The notes beneath the pieces were generated by a model. The model did not search any database, had not been told where the DNA came from, and was given only the letters and a program-made list of their open reading frames with translations. This document shows positions 17,140-25,629 of a stretch of DNA of 64,000 nt, one piece after another (position 1 is the first letter of the stretch; every line of letters starts with the position of its first letter). The stretch covers positions 1-64,000 of the forward strand of contig JABDKX010000140.1 of NCBI GenBank assembly GCA_013001975.1. Reading direction: 5' to 3'. The translations under genes and the position numbers were made by a program. Source of the DNA: Saprospiraceae bacterium (GTDB lineage: Bacteria; Bacteroidota; Bacteroidia; Chitinophagales; Saprospiraceae).

Positions 17140-18837
17140 TTACTCTACTTCTGTTCCACGCCAAGGAGTAGCGACATATGGAAAAGAATTTCTAAAAGGT
17201 TTATCATTAGAATCTACACCTGTTGAATACGTTAATACACCTAATAAATCATCGGTAACTGGACTTGGCGAACTATTAGGATCATAGTCATCATACCACA
17301 AACCAATGGCTGCTAAGACAACACCTGAAACAGCTTGAAGCTCAATTCTTGTCACATCGTCTTCTAATCTTCTGCCATTTGGAAATCCATCCATATTCGG
17401 AATAAATTCTAAGTTTGCATTAGTATTAAAAGGCGCGGCAGTTAATCCTATCGCAGCAGCTTGTACCAATCCTAATGGACTAAAAAATTCGCTGTCTCTT
17501 GAAGTTGGTGGCACTGCCATATTTAATCTTAACATGTCACCACCGTTAGGTAAAAAGTTATTTATAAATGGCTTACCCATTGCTAATGGATTACCTGCTT
17601 TTCCTGTAGCTAATTGGTACGGAATTGCATTAGGCACACCTGTATGGAAAATAGGCCACAGATCTACAGAACGTGGTTTTCCTGGAATTAATAATAAATC
17701 ACCAAACGCTTCGAAGGCAGTTCCTGATAAATCAGTGCCTTTAAGTCCACTTACACCGTCAGCACCATTTCTAAAATCAAAGGCTCCTAATGAAGCTGTT
17801 TGAATTCTCAAAGCTGATAATGAAGGAACAGCTGTTCCAAATTGGCTGTCATCCATATATAAAGCCAATTCAGGATTATAAAAATACTCGTCCCATGTTG
17901 TCTCTGAAATTTCAGCATATGGTGACATTCTGTTCCAAGCGTCCTTATCTCCAATTGGTATTACGGCCTCATTGGTTAAAGGCATTCCAATTCGTGAAAC
18001 TTGAATCCAATCTCCACTATAACTTATTTCTCCATCAGCTCCTAATGTTTTCATAGCTGGTCTTGATGCAGATGCCCAAACACCAATAACATAATCAGGA
18101 TCTAGAATATTCGTTGGTGTTGTTGAAGCACCAGTCTTTAATAAAGTCAAAATAGGCACTTGAATCGCTATTGTATGTACATTATACTTAGCCAAACCAT
18201 CTCTTGATGGTCCATTTTGTCTTGGTGCGTCTCCTAAATCGAAAACAGAACCTAAGTCAACAAAGAAAGGATCATCAATCGGTCCAGCAAATACTTTTTC
18301 ACCTGTGCTGGCATTAGTAATGGCATTTGTAAATAACGTTGGATAGTCTGAATTCATTCCAACACCACTTTCAATAGACCTAGGTCCAATATTATTAGGT
18401 GGTACGACCCCATCAGTAATGATTGTTATAAATGTTGCTCCTCCATCAGTACTTCTTTCTAAAGTATAAGTCGTTTTTAAGTTTTGCTTTCCTAAGCGAA
18501 TATTAAAAAACGTTGTAGGGTCTTCATTAACTTGGTTAAATGTAAACCTATAAGTTACTTCATCACCTGGAACACTGGCATCGTTATCCACATGGATTTC
18601 ATACCTAATATTTTCTCCAAATGTGTAATAATTGGGACCTCCAAATGGTAATTCCCCTGGGATATAATTTGCAATAATCGTAATTGTGTTTGGGTTATCC
18701 GGACTTCTAAAAGCATACAAGTCTGTATTATCAGCCAAAGGGTCATTGGCGATTAGCGGCGCCTCTCGATGTGAAGAAGCATTTAAAAATGCGGTCACAG
18801 TAAATAAAAATGAGAGTAAAAAAATTGCTTTCCTCAT
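17140..18837 (-). CDS. DUF4331 secreted protein
   Basis: The 565-residue protein is a signal peptide of about 20 residues plus one DUF4331 domain that begins SHREAPLIANDPLADNTDLYAF. It is highly similar to the first 565 residues of the downstream gene (shared blocks include FGENIRYEIHVDNDAS, RNGADGVS, LIPGKPRSVDLWPIFHTGVP and NGRRLEDDVTRIELQAVSGV). It stops soon after the domain and lacks the propeller blocks and the sorting domain, so it should stay periplasmic or be released by another route. Its start is 64 bases downstream of the promoter motif at 18901-18927, making it the first gene of the two-gene DUF4331 operon. The pair looks like a tandem gene duplication followed by domain gain or loss. 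Confidence 0.9.
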   Translation of the reverse strand: MRKAIFLLSFLFTVTAFLNASSHREAPLIANDPLADNTDLYAFRSPDNPNTITIIANYIPGELPFGGPNYYTFGENIRYEIHVDNDASVPGDEVTYRFTFNQVNEDPTTFFNIRLGKQNLKTTYTLERSTDGGATFITIITDGVVPPNNIGPRSIESGVGMNSDYPTLFTNAITNASTGEKVFAGPIDDPFFVDLGSVFDLGDAPRQNGPSRDGLAKYNVHTIAIQVPILTLLKTGASTTPTNILDPDYVIGVWASASRPAMKTLGADGEISYSGDWIQVSRIGMPLTNEAVIPIGDKDAWNRMSPYAEISETTWDEYFYNPELALYMDDSQFGTAVPSLSALRIQTASLGAFDFRNGADGVSGLKGTDLSGTAFEAFGDLLLIPGKPRSVDLWPIFHTGVPNAIPYQLATGKAGNPLAMGKPFINNFLPNGGDMLRLNMAVPPTSRDSEFFSPLGLVQAAAIGLTAAPFNTNANLEFIPNMDGFPNGRRLEDDVTRIELQAVSGVVLAAIGLWYDDYDPNSSPSPVTDDLLGVLTYSTGVDSNDKPFRNSFPYVATPWRGTEVE

Positions 18838-18900
18838 AGTTCGTAATTAATTTAATTTTTAAAAATTGCTAAAAGCTCATGCTTTAGCTACAATATTAAT

Positions 18901-18927
18901 TACGAGAGACTATTTGATTTTGGATTT
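18901..18927 (-). promoter_or_regulatory. Putative ECF sigma promoter for the DUF4331 operon
   Basis: Minus-strand reading is AAATCCAAAA, ten bases, TCTCGTA, matching 13125-13151 in both boxes and spacing. It lies between the anti-sigma stop (18943) and the DUF4331 start (18837). The position suggests the operon has its own promoter and is not simply read through from the sigma/anti-sigma genes. I found no copy upstream of the sigma gene itself. Confidence 0.68.
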
Positions 18928-18942
18928 ATTAAGTAAGAATTA

Positions 18943-19725
18943 TTATACGTTGACTGTTCCTATCAGTCGTGTGAGCGTAGGTACTTGACTACCGCCAGCT
19001 TGCTCAATTGTAATAGCATACGTTTTTGTTCCTTCTTCAAAATCTAAAGGAATAAAAATTTCACCTTCCAAAGTAAAGACATTCATTGGAATAGGATTTT
19101 GACCGTCTTTTAAAGACCAAAGTTGAAATGCTTGATCTCTATTGATAGTAGGCAATTCATTAACTTGAAGGAAATTCCTTCGTGTATTTGGGTTGGAATG
19201 TAAAATCAATTTCGTATTGGAATAATTATCAGTTGGTGTAATTTCCAACGAATTATTATCGGGATTATTTAAAAATTCTAATACTGACAGCTTTTCATTT
19301 TGTGCATTAACAGTTGAGTCACAGTCGCTTTGGTAAACGGCATACTCATTTTGTATCTCTTTAATTTGATTGTCTTTTTGAAAAGCAAACCAAAGTGCAC
19401 CAACACTAACCAAGCCTAAAATTCCAGTTAAAAATTTAAACAAGTTTGAAGAGGATCCAGATTTGCCACCACCTCCTTTATTTATTTTATTGGCCGAATT
19501 TTCGTTAATGTAATTCGTAATATCATTACTTAACCCTTTTCTAGGTATGATATTTTGTGACTGGGCATACGATTGCATTGCTGCTTGGATCTCCAAGTAG
19601 TCTTTTTGCAACTCAGGAAATTGAATCAAATATTTTTCTACCTGACTTCTCTCTTCTTTAGAAAGAATATCAAGTACATAATATTCAATTAAACCTGATT
19701 CTCGTATGTCTTTTACAGTTTCCAA
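18943..19725 (-). CDS. RskA-family anti-sigma factor
   Basis: The cytoplasmic N-terminal part (residues 1-85) begins with a SGLIEYYVLDILSKEER helix typical of anti-sigma domains of the RskA/ChrR-like kind; no zinc-binding HxxxCxxC is visible. A Gly/Ser-rich linker and one membrane segment at about residues 97-117 follow. The extracytoplasmic domain holds the RskA features, including FLQVNELPTINRDQAFQLWSL and IEQAGGSQVPT. It should hold the ECF sigma factor at the membrane until a signal arrives. The start overlaps the sigma gene by 13 bases, indicating translational coupling. Confidence 0.88.
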   Translation of the reverse strand: METVKDIRESGLIEYYVLDILSKEERSQVEKYLIQFPELQKDYLEIQAAMQSYAQSQNIIPRKGLSNDITNYINENSANKINKGGGGKSGSSSNLFKFLTGILGLVSVGALWFAFQKDNQIKEIQNEYAVYQSDCDSTVNAQNEKLSVLEFLNNPDNNSLEITPTDNYSNTKLILHSNPNTRRNFLQVNELPTINRDQAFQLWSLKDGQNPIPMNVFTLEGEIFIPLDFEEGTKTYAITIEQAGGSQVPTLTRLIGTVNV

Positions 19726-20306
19726 AAATTAAATAATAATGTTAATAATAACAATGACAAAAATCCCAAAAATATTTTCTGTTCTTTCGACAATGTGTTT
19801 CTTAATATCGCAATGCCTTTTTTTACTCTGGTTTTGATAGTTCCTAATGGAATATCCAACTCATCAGACAATTGCTGTTGCGAATAACCTCTCATATATA
19901 AATAATCGATTACTATCGCATATTTATCATCCAAATGTTCTAAAAGATTCTTTACATCTATTGAATCTTCATTAATTTGCGATGTTCCTACCTTATGTAC
20001 GAGTGGATCTAAAGTATCAGATGTGTTCTCTACATGAAAAGATTTCAACCTACTGATATCAATGGCTGTGTTGCGCACAATTCTTGACATCCAAGTAAAT
20101 AAAGTTGATTTCTGTGCGTTGAATTGCCCGATGTTATCCCATATCTTTAAGAATGATTTTTGAATGGCATCTTCGCTGTGATCATGATTTCTCAATACTT
20201 TAAAGGCAAACCCATAAAGAGAGTTCAAATAGTTGTCATACAATAGTTGCAACCCACCTTGGTCTCTTCTGAGAATCTTGTCATGTATTTGTTGATCGAG
20301 TTGCAA
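19713..20306 (-). CDS. ECF sigma-70 factor (SigK-like) with a C-terminal hydrophobic helix
   Basis: Region 2 is visible at about residues 10-90 (YGFAFKVLRNHDHSEDAIQKSF, then STLFTWMSRIVRNTAIDISR in short blocks). Region 4 is visible at about 115-172, with YSQQQLSDELDIPLGTIKTR as the helix-turn-helix. Unusually, the last 21 residues are a nearly uninterrupted hydrophobic stretch (IFLGFLSLLLLTLLFNFW) that could insert in the membrane, which is not part of the normal ECF architecture. The gene precedes and overlaps its anti-sigma gene. Likely targets are the DUF4331 operon and the TPR gene. The start is divergent from MscS across 188 bases with no clear promoter motif. Confidence 0.9.
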   Translation of the reverse strand: MQLDQQIHDKILRRDQGGLQLLYDNYLNSLYGFAFKVLRNHDHSEDAIQKSFLKIWDNIGQFNAQKSTLFTWMSRIVRNTAIDISRLKSFHVENTSDTLDPLVHKVGTSQINEDSIDVKNLLEHLDDKYAIVIDYLYMRGYSQQQLSDELDIPLGTIKTRVKKGIAILRNTLSKEQKIFLGFLSLLLLTLLFNFWKL

Positions 20307-20494
20307 TATAAGTTATACTAAAAGATGAATAATAAAATCTATGACTTGCAAAATAGTAATAAAAAGTAAATTGGTATGAATATTTTTATAAAGTTGATTT
20401 CAAACAAATTGATAAATGTATTGAACTATAAAATTTTAATCACTATATCTGAGATTATTCAGATTAGTTATCATCTTTGACAAAAATATTAATC

Positions 20495-21361
20495 ATGGAT
20501 ATTATAAATGACCTAAAAGAACAATTTTGGATTTATTATGATTCAATTATAAGTTATATCCCACGTATAATTATAGCTACTATTATTAGCCTCATATTTC
20601 TGAGAGTTGTAAAAGCCATGCAAAAAAAACTTACAGCTTTTCTGACGCATAAAGCAGATGACCAATTACTCAATAATTTTATGAACAGCTTTCTTCCGAT
20701 ACTCAGCGGATTGATTGCCTTGCTCTTATTTTTATACATTGTTGGTTTGGGAGGTATAACCAAAAGTATCATGGGAACAGCTGGAGTTTCAGCAATCGTT
20801 ATAGGATTTGCATTCAAAGATATTGGAGAGAATTTTCTTGCCGGTGTCATGATGGCTTTCAACAGACCTTTCAGATTAGGAGATACTGTAAAATCAGGCG
20901 ATGTTGAAGGTAAAATAGTTGAATTAAGTTTGAGAGACACCCATATTAAAACTTTTGATGGTAAAGATGTATACGTACCTAATGGCCAAATTTTAAAAAA
21001 CCCTGTCTATAATTATACCATAGATGGATTTTTAAGACATCAGTTTTCGATTGGCATTGATTACGATTCTGATATCAAAGAAGCGCGTGACATTATAATG
21101 AACATATTAGAAAATGAACCAGGCATTATACAAGATGAAAAAAAACCAGCCACAATGATTGGTGAGTTGGGATCTAGTTCAATAAATATAACGTCCCAAT
21201 ACTGGATCAATACTTTTGATAGTAAATTTTCAGGCGTTGAAATCAAAACACAAGCCATTAAAAAATCACTTACAGCCTTGGAAAACGCAGGAATTAATAT
21301 GCCTGGTAACATTTTGGAACTAAAAAATTATAATCAAGTTCCAGTGAAACTAGAAAATTGA
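20495..21361 (+). CDS. MscS-family mechanosensitive channel
   Basis: Three hydrophobic segments are followed by the pore-lining helix AGVSAIVIGFAFKDIGENFLAGVMM and the beta-domain motif RPFRLGDTVKSGDVEG, both diagnostic for MscS. The C-terminal alpha/beta domain extends to residue 288, so length matches the small-conductance type. A TTG 18 bases upstream lengthens the frame. The ATG at 20495 is preferred because it starts MDIINDLKEQFW, a normal N-terminus for the family. It releases solutes from the cytoplasm upon osmotic downshock. The gene is divergent from the sigma factor and is followed after 70 bases by CorA. Confidence 0.92.
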   Translation: MDIINDLKEQFWIYYDSIISYIPRIIIATIISLIFLRVVKAMQKKLTAFLTHKADDQLLNNFMNSFLPILSGLIALLLFLYIVGLGGITKSIMGTAGVSAIVIGFAFKDIGENFLAGVMMAFNRPFRLGDTVKSGDVEGKIVELSLRDTHIKTFDGKDVYVPNGQILKNPVYNYTIDGFLRHQFSIGIDYDSDIKEARDIIMNILENEPGIIQDEKKPATMIGELGSSSINITSQYWINTFDSKFSGVEIKTQAIKKSLTALENAGINMPGNILELKNYNQVPVKLEN

Positions 21362-21431
21362 TAACTTCTCTTCAATTTAATTATTTTTTATCTACCTTTT
21401 AGTCAATAATTTATTTATTAAAATAATTTAA

Positions 21432-22484
21432 GTGCGTAAGAAAAAAAATATTGGTCTTCCTCCTGGTTCAATAATTTACACTGGTAAACTTACAGGTGAC
21501 CCCGTTCAGGTAAATTATATAGAATATAATCTGGAAACCTTTAGAGAAGATGACAACACTGATGGAAAAGGTGTCATTTTACACGCTTCAAATCCTACAA
21601 TCACACAGTGGTATGATGTCAGAGGGCTTCATGAGGAAAATCTCATTCAAAGTATCAGTGAAAGATTTCAAATGCACCCTATTGCCATCGAAGATGCTGT
21701 TGATGTCTTTCAAAGGCCAACCTTTACTGAGTATACTAACGGACTATTTTTTTCTCTAAAAGTATTGCGGTTCGACGCCGAAAAAAGCGAAGTAAAAAAG
21801 GAATCATTAGCTATCTATTTTGGTGATGGATTCGTTTTAAGTTTTCAAGAACTTGTTGATGACACTTTCAGTGAAGTTCGTAAAAGAATCACCTTTGACA
21901 GAGGAAGAATAAGAGGAAAAAGAGCAGACTATTTGGCGTATGCATTAATAGATTATACTGTCGATCAATATTATCATGTTATTGATCAATTAGAGAGTAA
22001 AGTTGAAGATTTAGAAGAAACGATTAGTCTTGATCCTGACCTTGTTAATAAAAATGAAATCTATAACTTAAAAAAACAAATATTAAAAATTCGTAAATCT
22101 GTTTCTCCAATACGAGAAGCCATTAATCTTTTTTCAAGATCAGAATCTAAACTTATTGATAAAAGTACTATTAATTATATCAGAGATGTTTATGATCATA
22201 CCATACATATCGTTGATAATATTGATTCTTTGAGAGATATTCTATCTGGACTATACGACCTCTACCTTTCGGAACTGAGTATGAAAATGAATAGGACTAT
22301 GCAGTTCTTAACCATCATCACTTCTATCTTTGTTCCTATATCTTTTTTAGCAGGCTTGTATGGAATGAATTTTGAATATATTCCTGAGCTTGGATATAAA
22401 TATGGCTATTTTATTTTATTGACCGCCATGGTTTTAATTGCTATTGTCATGTTGTTTATATTCAAGAAAAAAAATTGGCTTTAA
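21432..22484 (+). CDS. corA: CorA magnesium/cobalt transporter
   Basis: A large N-terminal cytoplasmic domain ends in long helices (residues 170-290). Two C-terminal membrane helices follow, joined by the YGMN signature (in GLYGMNFEYIPELGYKYGY), which is diagnostic of CorA channels for Mg2+. Total length of 350 residues is normal. The start is GTG at 21432; no in-frame ATG lies near the conserved N-terminus. The next gene starts 5 bases after its stop, so it is probably the first gene of a run that continues to the gluconate genes. Confidence 0.95.
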   Translation: MRKKKNIGLPPGSIIYTGKLTGDPVQVNYIEYNLETFREDDNTDGKGVILHASNPTITQWYDVRGLHEENLIQSISERFQMHPIAIEDAVDVFQRPTFTEYTNGLFFSLKVLRFDAEKSEVKKESLAIYFGDGFVLSFQELVDDTFSEVRKRITFDRGRIRGKRADYLAYALIDYTVDQYYHVIDQLESKVEDLEETISLDPDLVNKNEIYNLKKQILKIRKSVSPIREAINLFSRSESKLIDKSTINYIRDVYDHTIHIVDNIDSLRDILSGLYDLYLSELSMKMNRTMQFLTIITSIFVPISFLAGLYGMNFEYIPELGYKYGYFILLTAMVLIAIVMLFIFKKKNWL

Positions 22485-22489
22485 AATCG

Positions 22490-23131
22490 ATGAAAGAAAA
22501 GTATTTATCGGAAACTTATTATCTTGATTTTAGTCATCCTAACATCCAAGAAATAATTAAGTCTATAGATCATGATAATGAAAACCAAATGTCTGTATTG
22601 ACTAATGTATTTTTAAAAGTAAGAGAGGAATGGAAATACAATCCCTATCATATTAATTTAAATCAACAATCATTTAAAGCCAGCCAAATTGCCCAATTAG
22701 ATCAGGGACATTGCATCGACAAATCAACCTTACTCATCGCTTGCCTTAGAGCTTTAGGCATTCCAGCAAGAATTCATTTAGCAAAAGTTAAAAACCATAT
22801 TGCTGTTGAGAAGCTTGTAGAAAAATTTGGTACAAATGAATTAACCCCTCATGGTTATGTAGGTGTTTTTATAAATGAAAAATGGATGAAAATTTCACCC
22901 GCTTTTAACCAATCGCTGTGTGATAAATTTAATGTGGAAGTTTTAGGGGTCAATGAAAATGAAGACGCGATATTTCAACAATATAATAATGATGGGAACC
23001 AATTTATGGAATACTTAGAAGACTATGGTCATTTTGATGATATTCCATTTAACTTCATTATCAATAATTTAAATCAAAATTACCCTACATTAACCGAAAT
23101 TGTCAATGAGCATAACATTCTAAAATTTTAA
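22490..23131 (+). CDS. Transglutaminase-like cysteine protease-fold protein
   Basis: The segment DQGHCIDKSTLLIACLRALGIPARIHLA holds the nucleophile Cys75 in the context typical of transglutaminase-like domains. PHGYVGVFINEKWMKISPAFN holds the His (His121). The usual third residue, Asp after the tryptophan strand, is replaced by Ser in KISP, so activity is uncertain. The protein has no signal peptide and is probably cytoplasmic. The ATG at 22490 is taken as the start because an upstream TTG would overlap the CorA stop. It sits between CorA and an acetyltransferase in the same direction. The substrate is unknown. Confidence 0.75.
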   Translation: MKEKYLSETYYLDFSHPNIQEIIKSIDHDNENQMSVLTNVFLKVREEWKYNPYHINLNQQSFKASQIAQLDQGHCIDKSTLLIACLRALGIPARIHLAKVKNHIAVEKLVEKFGTNELTPHGYVGVFINEKWMKISPAFNQSLCDKFNVEVLGVNENEDAIFQQYNNDGNQFMEYLEDYGHFDDIPFNFIINNLNQNYPTLTEIVNEHNILKF

Positions 23132-23140
23132 TTTTGGTTT

Positions 23141-23677
23141 ATGTTTAACGTAAGAGAAATAACAACTGAAGATGTTGAGTTATTACTTGATTATTGGTAC
23201 TCAAGATCAGATGACCAATTGATTAAGATGGGAGCTAATCCAAGCAAAATGCCTTCACGTGAAGTATTTCGTATAAATATTCTGAACCAATTATCATTAA
23301 ACTATAAACTCAAAAAAGCATATGCAACGATTTGGTTGTATAATGGCATTCCCATTGGTCATAATAATATTAATAAGATTATATTTGGCCAAGAAGCATA
23401 TATGCACTTACACATTTGGGATGTTGAGAATAGGCTAAAAGGATTAGGTCAAAAATTAATTAAAAAATCAATCGCGCTGTTCTTTAAAAATTTCAATTTG
23501 CAAATCCTTTTTTGTGAACCCTATTCTAAAAATCCAGCACCAAATAAATTACTAAGAAAACTTGGATTTACATTTATGAAAAAATATTCAACCATTCCTG
23601 GTTCAATAAATTTTAAGCAAGAAGTTAACAGATGGGCACTTTCAAAAGAAAAATTTGATACATTAAAATGGATCTAA
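23141..23677 (+). CDS. GNAT-family N-acetyltransferase
   Basis: Residues about 85-160 show the GNAT core: the strand YMHLHIWDVENRLKGLGQKLIKKSI with a R-x-x-G-x-G acyl-CoA loop variant (RLKGLG), and the later NPAPNKLLRKLGFTFMKKY motif. The N-terminal part (LLLDYWYSRSDDQLIKMGA) resembles the putative acetyltransferases that act in the cytoplasm on small molecules. The stop overlaps the gluconokinase start by 10 bases, which argues for one transcript. Confidence 0.78.
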   Translation: MFNVREITTEDVELLLDYWYSRSDDQLIKMGANPSKMPSREVFRINILNQLSLNYKLKKAYATIWLYNGIPIGHNNINKIIFGQEAYMHLHIWDVENRLKGLGQKLIKKSIALFFKNFNLQILFCEPYSKNPAPNKLLRKLGFTFMKKYSTIPGSINFKQEVNRWALSKEKFDTLKWI

Positions 23678-24165
23678 AAGAAAAAATAAATATTCTAGTT
23701 TTGATGGGTGTTTCTGGGGTTGGTAAAACATACCTTGGTCAGAAAATATCTGATTTTTATAATGTGCCATTTTATGATGGTGATGATTTCCACCCTAAAG
23801 CCAACGTAGAAAAAATGTCATCAGGGCATCCTCTTGATGATGAAGATCGATGGCCTTGGCTAGAAGATCTTAACCAACATATGCAGAAACAAACCACATC
23901 ATGTGTTTACGCTTGCTCCGCACTCAAAGAAAAATATCGTTCTATCCTTTCAAAAAACATTGAAAGTAAAATCAAATTTATATTTCTAAACGGAAGCCCT
24001 GAATTTATAAATGAAAGACTTTCAAAAAGAAAAAATCATTTCATGCCCCCTGGATTATTAAAATCACAATTTGATACTTTAGAAAATCCAGAGAATGCTA
24101 TAGAAATAGATGTCTCACAAAATGAGGAAGAAATTCTCAAAATGCTTCATAGATTTTTTAATTAA
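23668..24165 (+). CDS. gntK: Gluconokinase
   Basis: The Walker A motif GVSGVGKT near residues 13-20 is followed by FYDGDDFHPKANVEKMSSGHPLDDEDRWPWL, a nearly invariant stretch of gluconokinases read here in pieces. ACSALKEKYRSIL and FMPPGLLKSQFDTLE are further family marks. The 165-residue length is that of the small GntK/IdnK type. It phosphorylates D-gluconate to 6-phosphogluconate with ATP. The next gene is the dehydrogenase that uses this product and the one after is the permease, so the pathway assignment is firm. Confidence 0.95.
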   Translation: MDLKEKINILVLMGVSGVGKTYLGQKISDFYNVPFYDGDDFHPKANVEKMSSGHPLDDEDRWPWLEDLNQHMQKQTTSCVYACSALKEKYRSILSKNIESKIKFIFLNGSPEFINERLSKRKNHFMPPGLLKSQFDTLENPENAIEIDVSQNEEEILKMLHRFFN

Positions 24166-24202
24166 AAATTTAAATTAATTTAGCTAACTTAAAAGATATA
24201 GA

Positions 24203-25612
24203 ATGTACCAGACTTTTGGGATTATTGGCATGGGTGTTATGGGTAAAAGTTTAGCTAGAAATTTAGCTTCGAAAGGATATAAGCTTTCTCTTTATAACAG
24301 ATATAGCAAAGGTATTGAAGAAAATATAGCCATCGATTTTATAAATTCATTCGAGGAATTAAGCGAAGCTAAAGGATTTGAAGATTTAAATGCATTCGTA
24401 CAATCATTAGAAAAGCCTAGGAAAATTCTCTTGATGGTAAAAGCAGGTGATGTAGTGGATCACTTGATCGAAAAGCTTATTCCAATTCTCAATCAAAATG
24501 ATATTATTATAGACGGTGGAAACTCCCATTATAAAGATACGGAGCGTAGAATGGAATATCTTGACACAAAAGGTATTGGATATATCGGTAGTGGGGTTTC
24601 AGGAGGAGAAGAAGGCGCATTAAAAGGTCCATCAATTATGCCCGGTGGAAAGTCAAGTTCTTATAATGAAATCAGTAAGATATTAGAAAGCATTGCAGCA
24701 AAAGATAATCAAGGGTCGCCTTGTTGTGCGTTCATTGGTTCAGGTGGGGCTGGCCACTTTGTAAAAATGGTTCACAACGGTATTGAATATGCAGAAATGC
24801 AGTTGATTGCTGAGGTTTATAGTTTAATGAGATTTGGCCTTCTACTTGACCCTTTGGAAATATCCGCTATATTCAAAGAATGGAACAATGGAACTTTGTC
24901 TAGTTACTTACTTGGCATAACAGCTGATATTTTAACTAAAAAAGAGGGAGACAATTATCTTATAGATCTTATTCTCGACAAAGCAGGCAACAAAGGAACG
25001 GGAAGTTGGACAAGCATAGCTGCTGCTGAATTAGGCGTTTCTATTTCTATGATAAATGAAGCTCTTTTTGCCAGATATATTTCGGCATTCAAAGAAGAAA
25101 GAGTAAAATCCGATGCCATTTATAATAAAGTAAATAGAAAAGAAATATTTGATTTGAATGTAGATCAAATTAGAAATGCTTACACCGTTGCCAGAATAGT
25201 TAATCATCATCAGGGCATGCATTTAATGAGTGCTGCTTCTGAAACTTATAAATGGTCACTCAATTTATCAGAAATCGCACGTATTTGGACAAATGGTTGT
25301 ATTATCAGATCTCAATTAATGCAAAATCTTATCAGCATTTTAAATGCGACTGATAGAATTCTACATTTTCCTGATATTGTAACTCTGGTCAACAATTTAG
25401 ATGACGACATAAAAGAAGTCACTGCCATAGCCATAACCAACAACCATAGTGTACCTTGTTTTTCAGCTGCTTGTAATTACTTATCAGCATATACCAATAA
25501 ATTTGTTTCTGCAAACATCATTCAAGCGCAAAGAGATTATTTTGGTGCACATACTTACAAACGAGTTGATGACGAATCAGATACTTCCTATCATACGAAT
25601 TGGAACGAATAA
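24203..25612 (+). CDS. gnd: 6-phosphogluconate dehydrogenase, decarboxylating
   Basis: The N-terminal nucleotide fold opens with GIIGMGVMGKSLARNLASKGY. GVSGGEEGALKGPSIMPGG and MVHNGIEYAEMQLIAE are the substrate and catalytic segments, including the Lys-x-x-x-Asn region. Length 469 residues and the C-terminal FSAACNYLSAYTNKF through FGAHTYKR match full-length NADP-dependent enzymes. It converts 6-phosphogluconate to ribulose 5-phosphate and CO2. It lies 37 bases after gluconokinase and 17 bases before the permease, as expected for a gluconate catabolic operon. Confidence 0.96.
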   Translation: MYQTFGIIGMGVMGKSLARNLASKGYKLSLYNRYSKGIEENIAIDFINSFEELSEAKGFEDLNAFVQSLEKPRKILLMVKAGDVVDHLIEKLIPILNQNDIIIDGGNSHYKDTERRMEYLDTKGIGYIGSGVSGGEEGALKGPSIMPGGKSSSYNEISKILESIAAKDNQGSPCCAFIGSGGAGHFVKMVHNGIEYAEMQLIAEVYSLMRFGLLLDPLEISAIFKEWNNGTLSSYLLGITADILTKKEGDNYLIDLILDKAGNKGTGSWTSIAAAELGVSISMINEALFARYISAFKEERVKSDAIYNKVNRKEIFDLNVDQIRNAYTVARIVNHHQGMHLMSAASETYKWSLNLSEIARIWTNGCIIRSQLMQNLISILNATDRILHFPDIVTLVNNLDDDIKEVTAIAITNNHSVPCFSAACNYLSAYTNKFVSANIIQAQRDYFGAHTYKRVDDESDTSYHTNWNE

Positions 25613-25629
25613 CATAAAATAATACAACT

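Noticed and set aside
13249-18837. Plus-strand open frames inside the DUF4331 genes (for example near 14361, 14720, 17534, 17790)
   Set aside because: Shadows of the long minus-strand genes; no recognisable domains.
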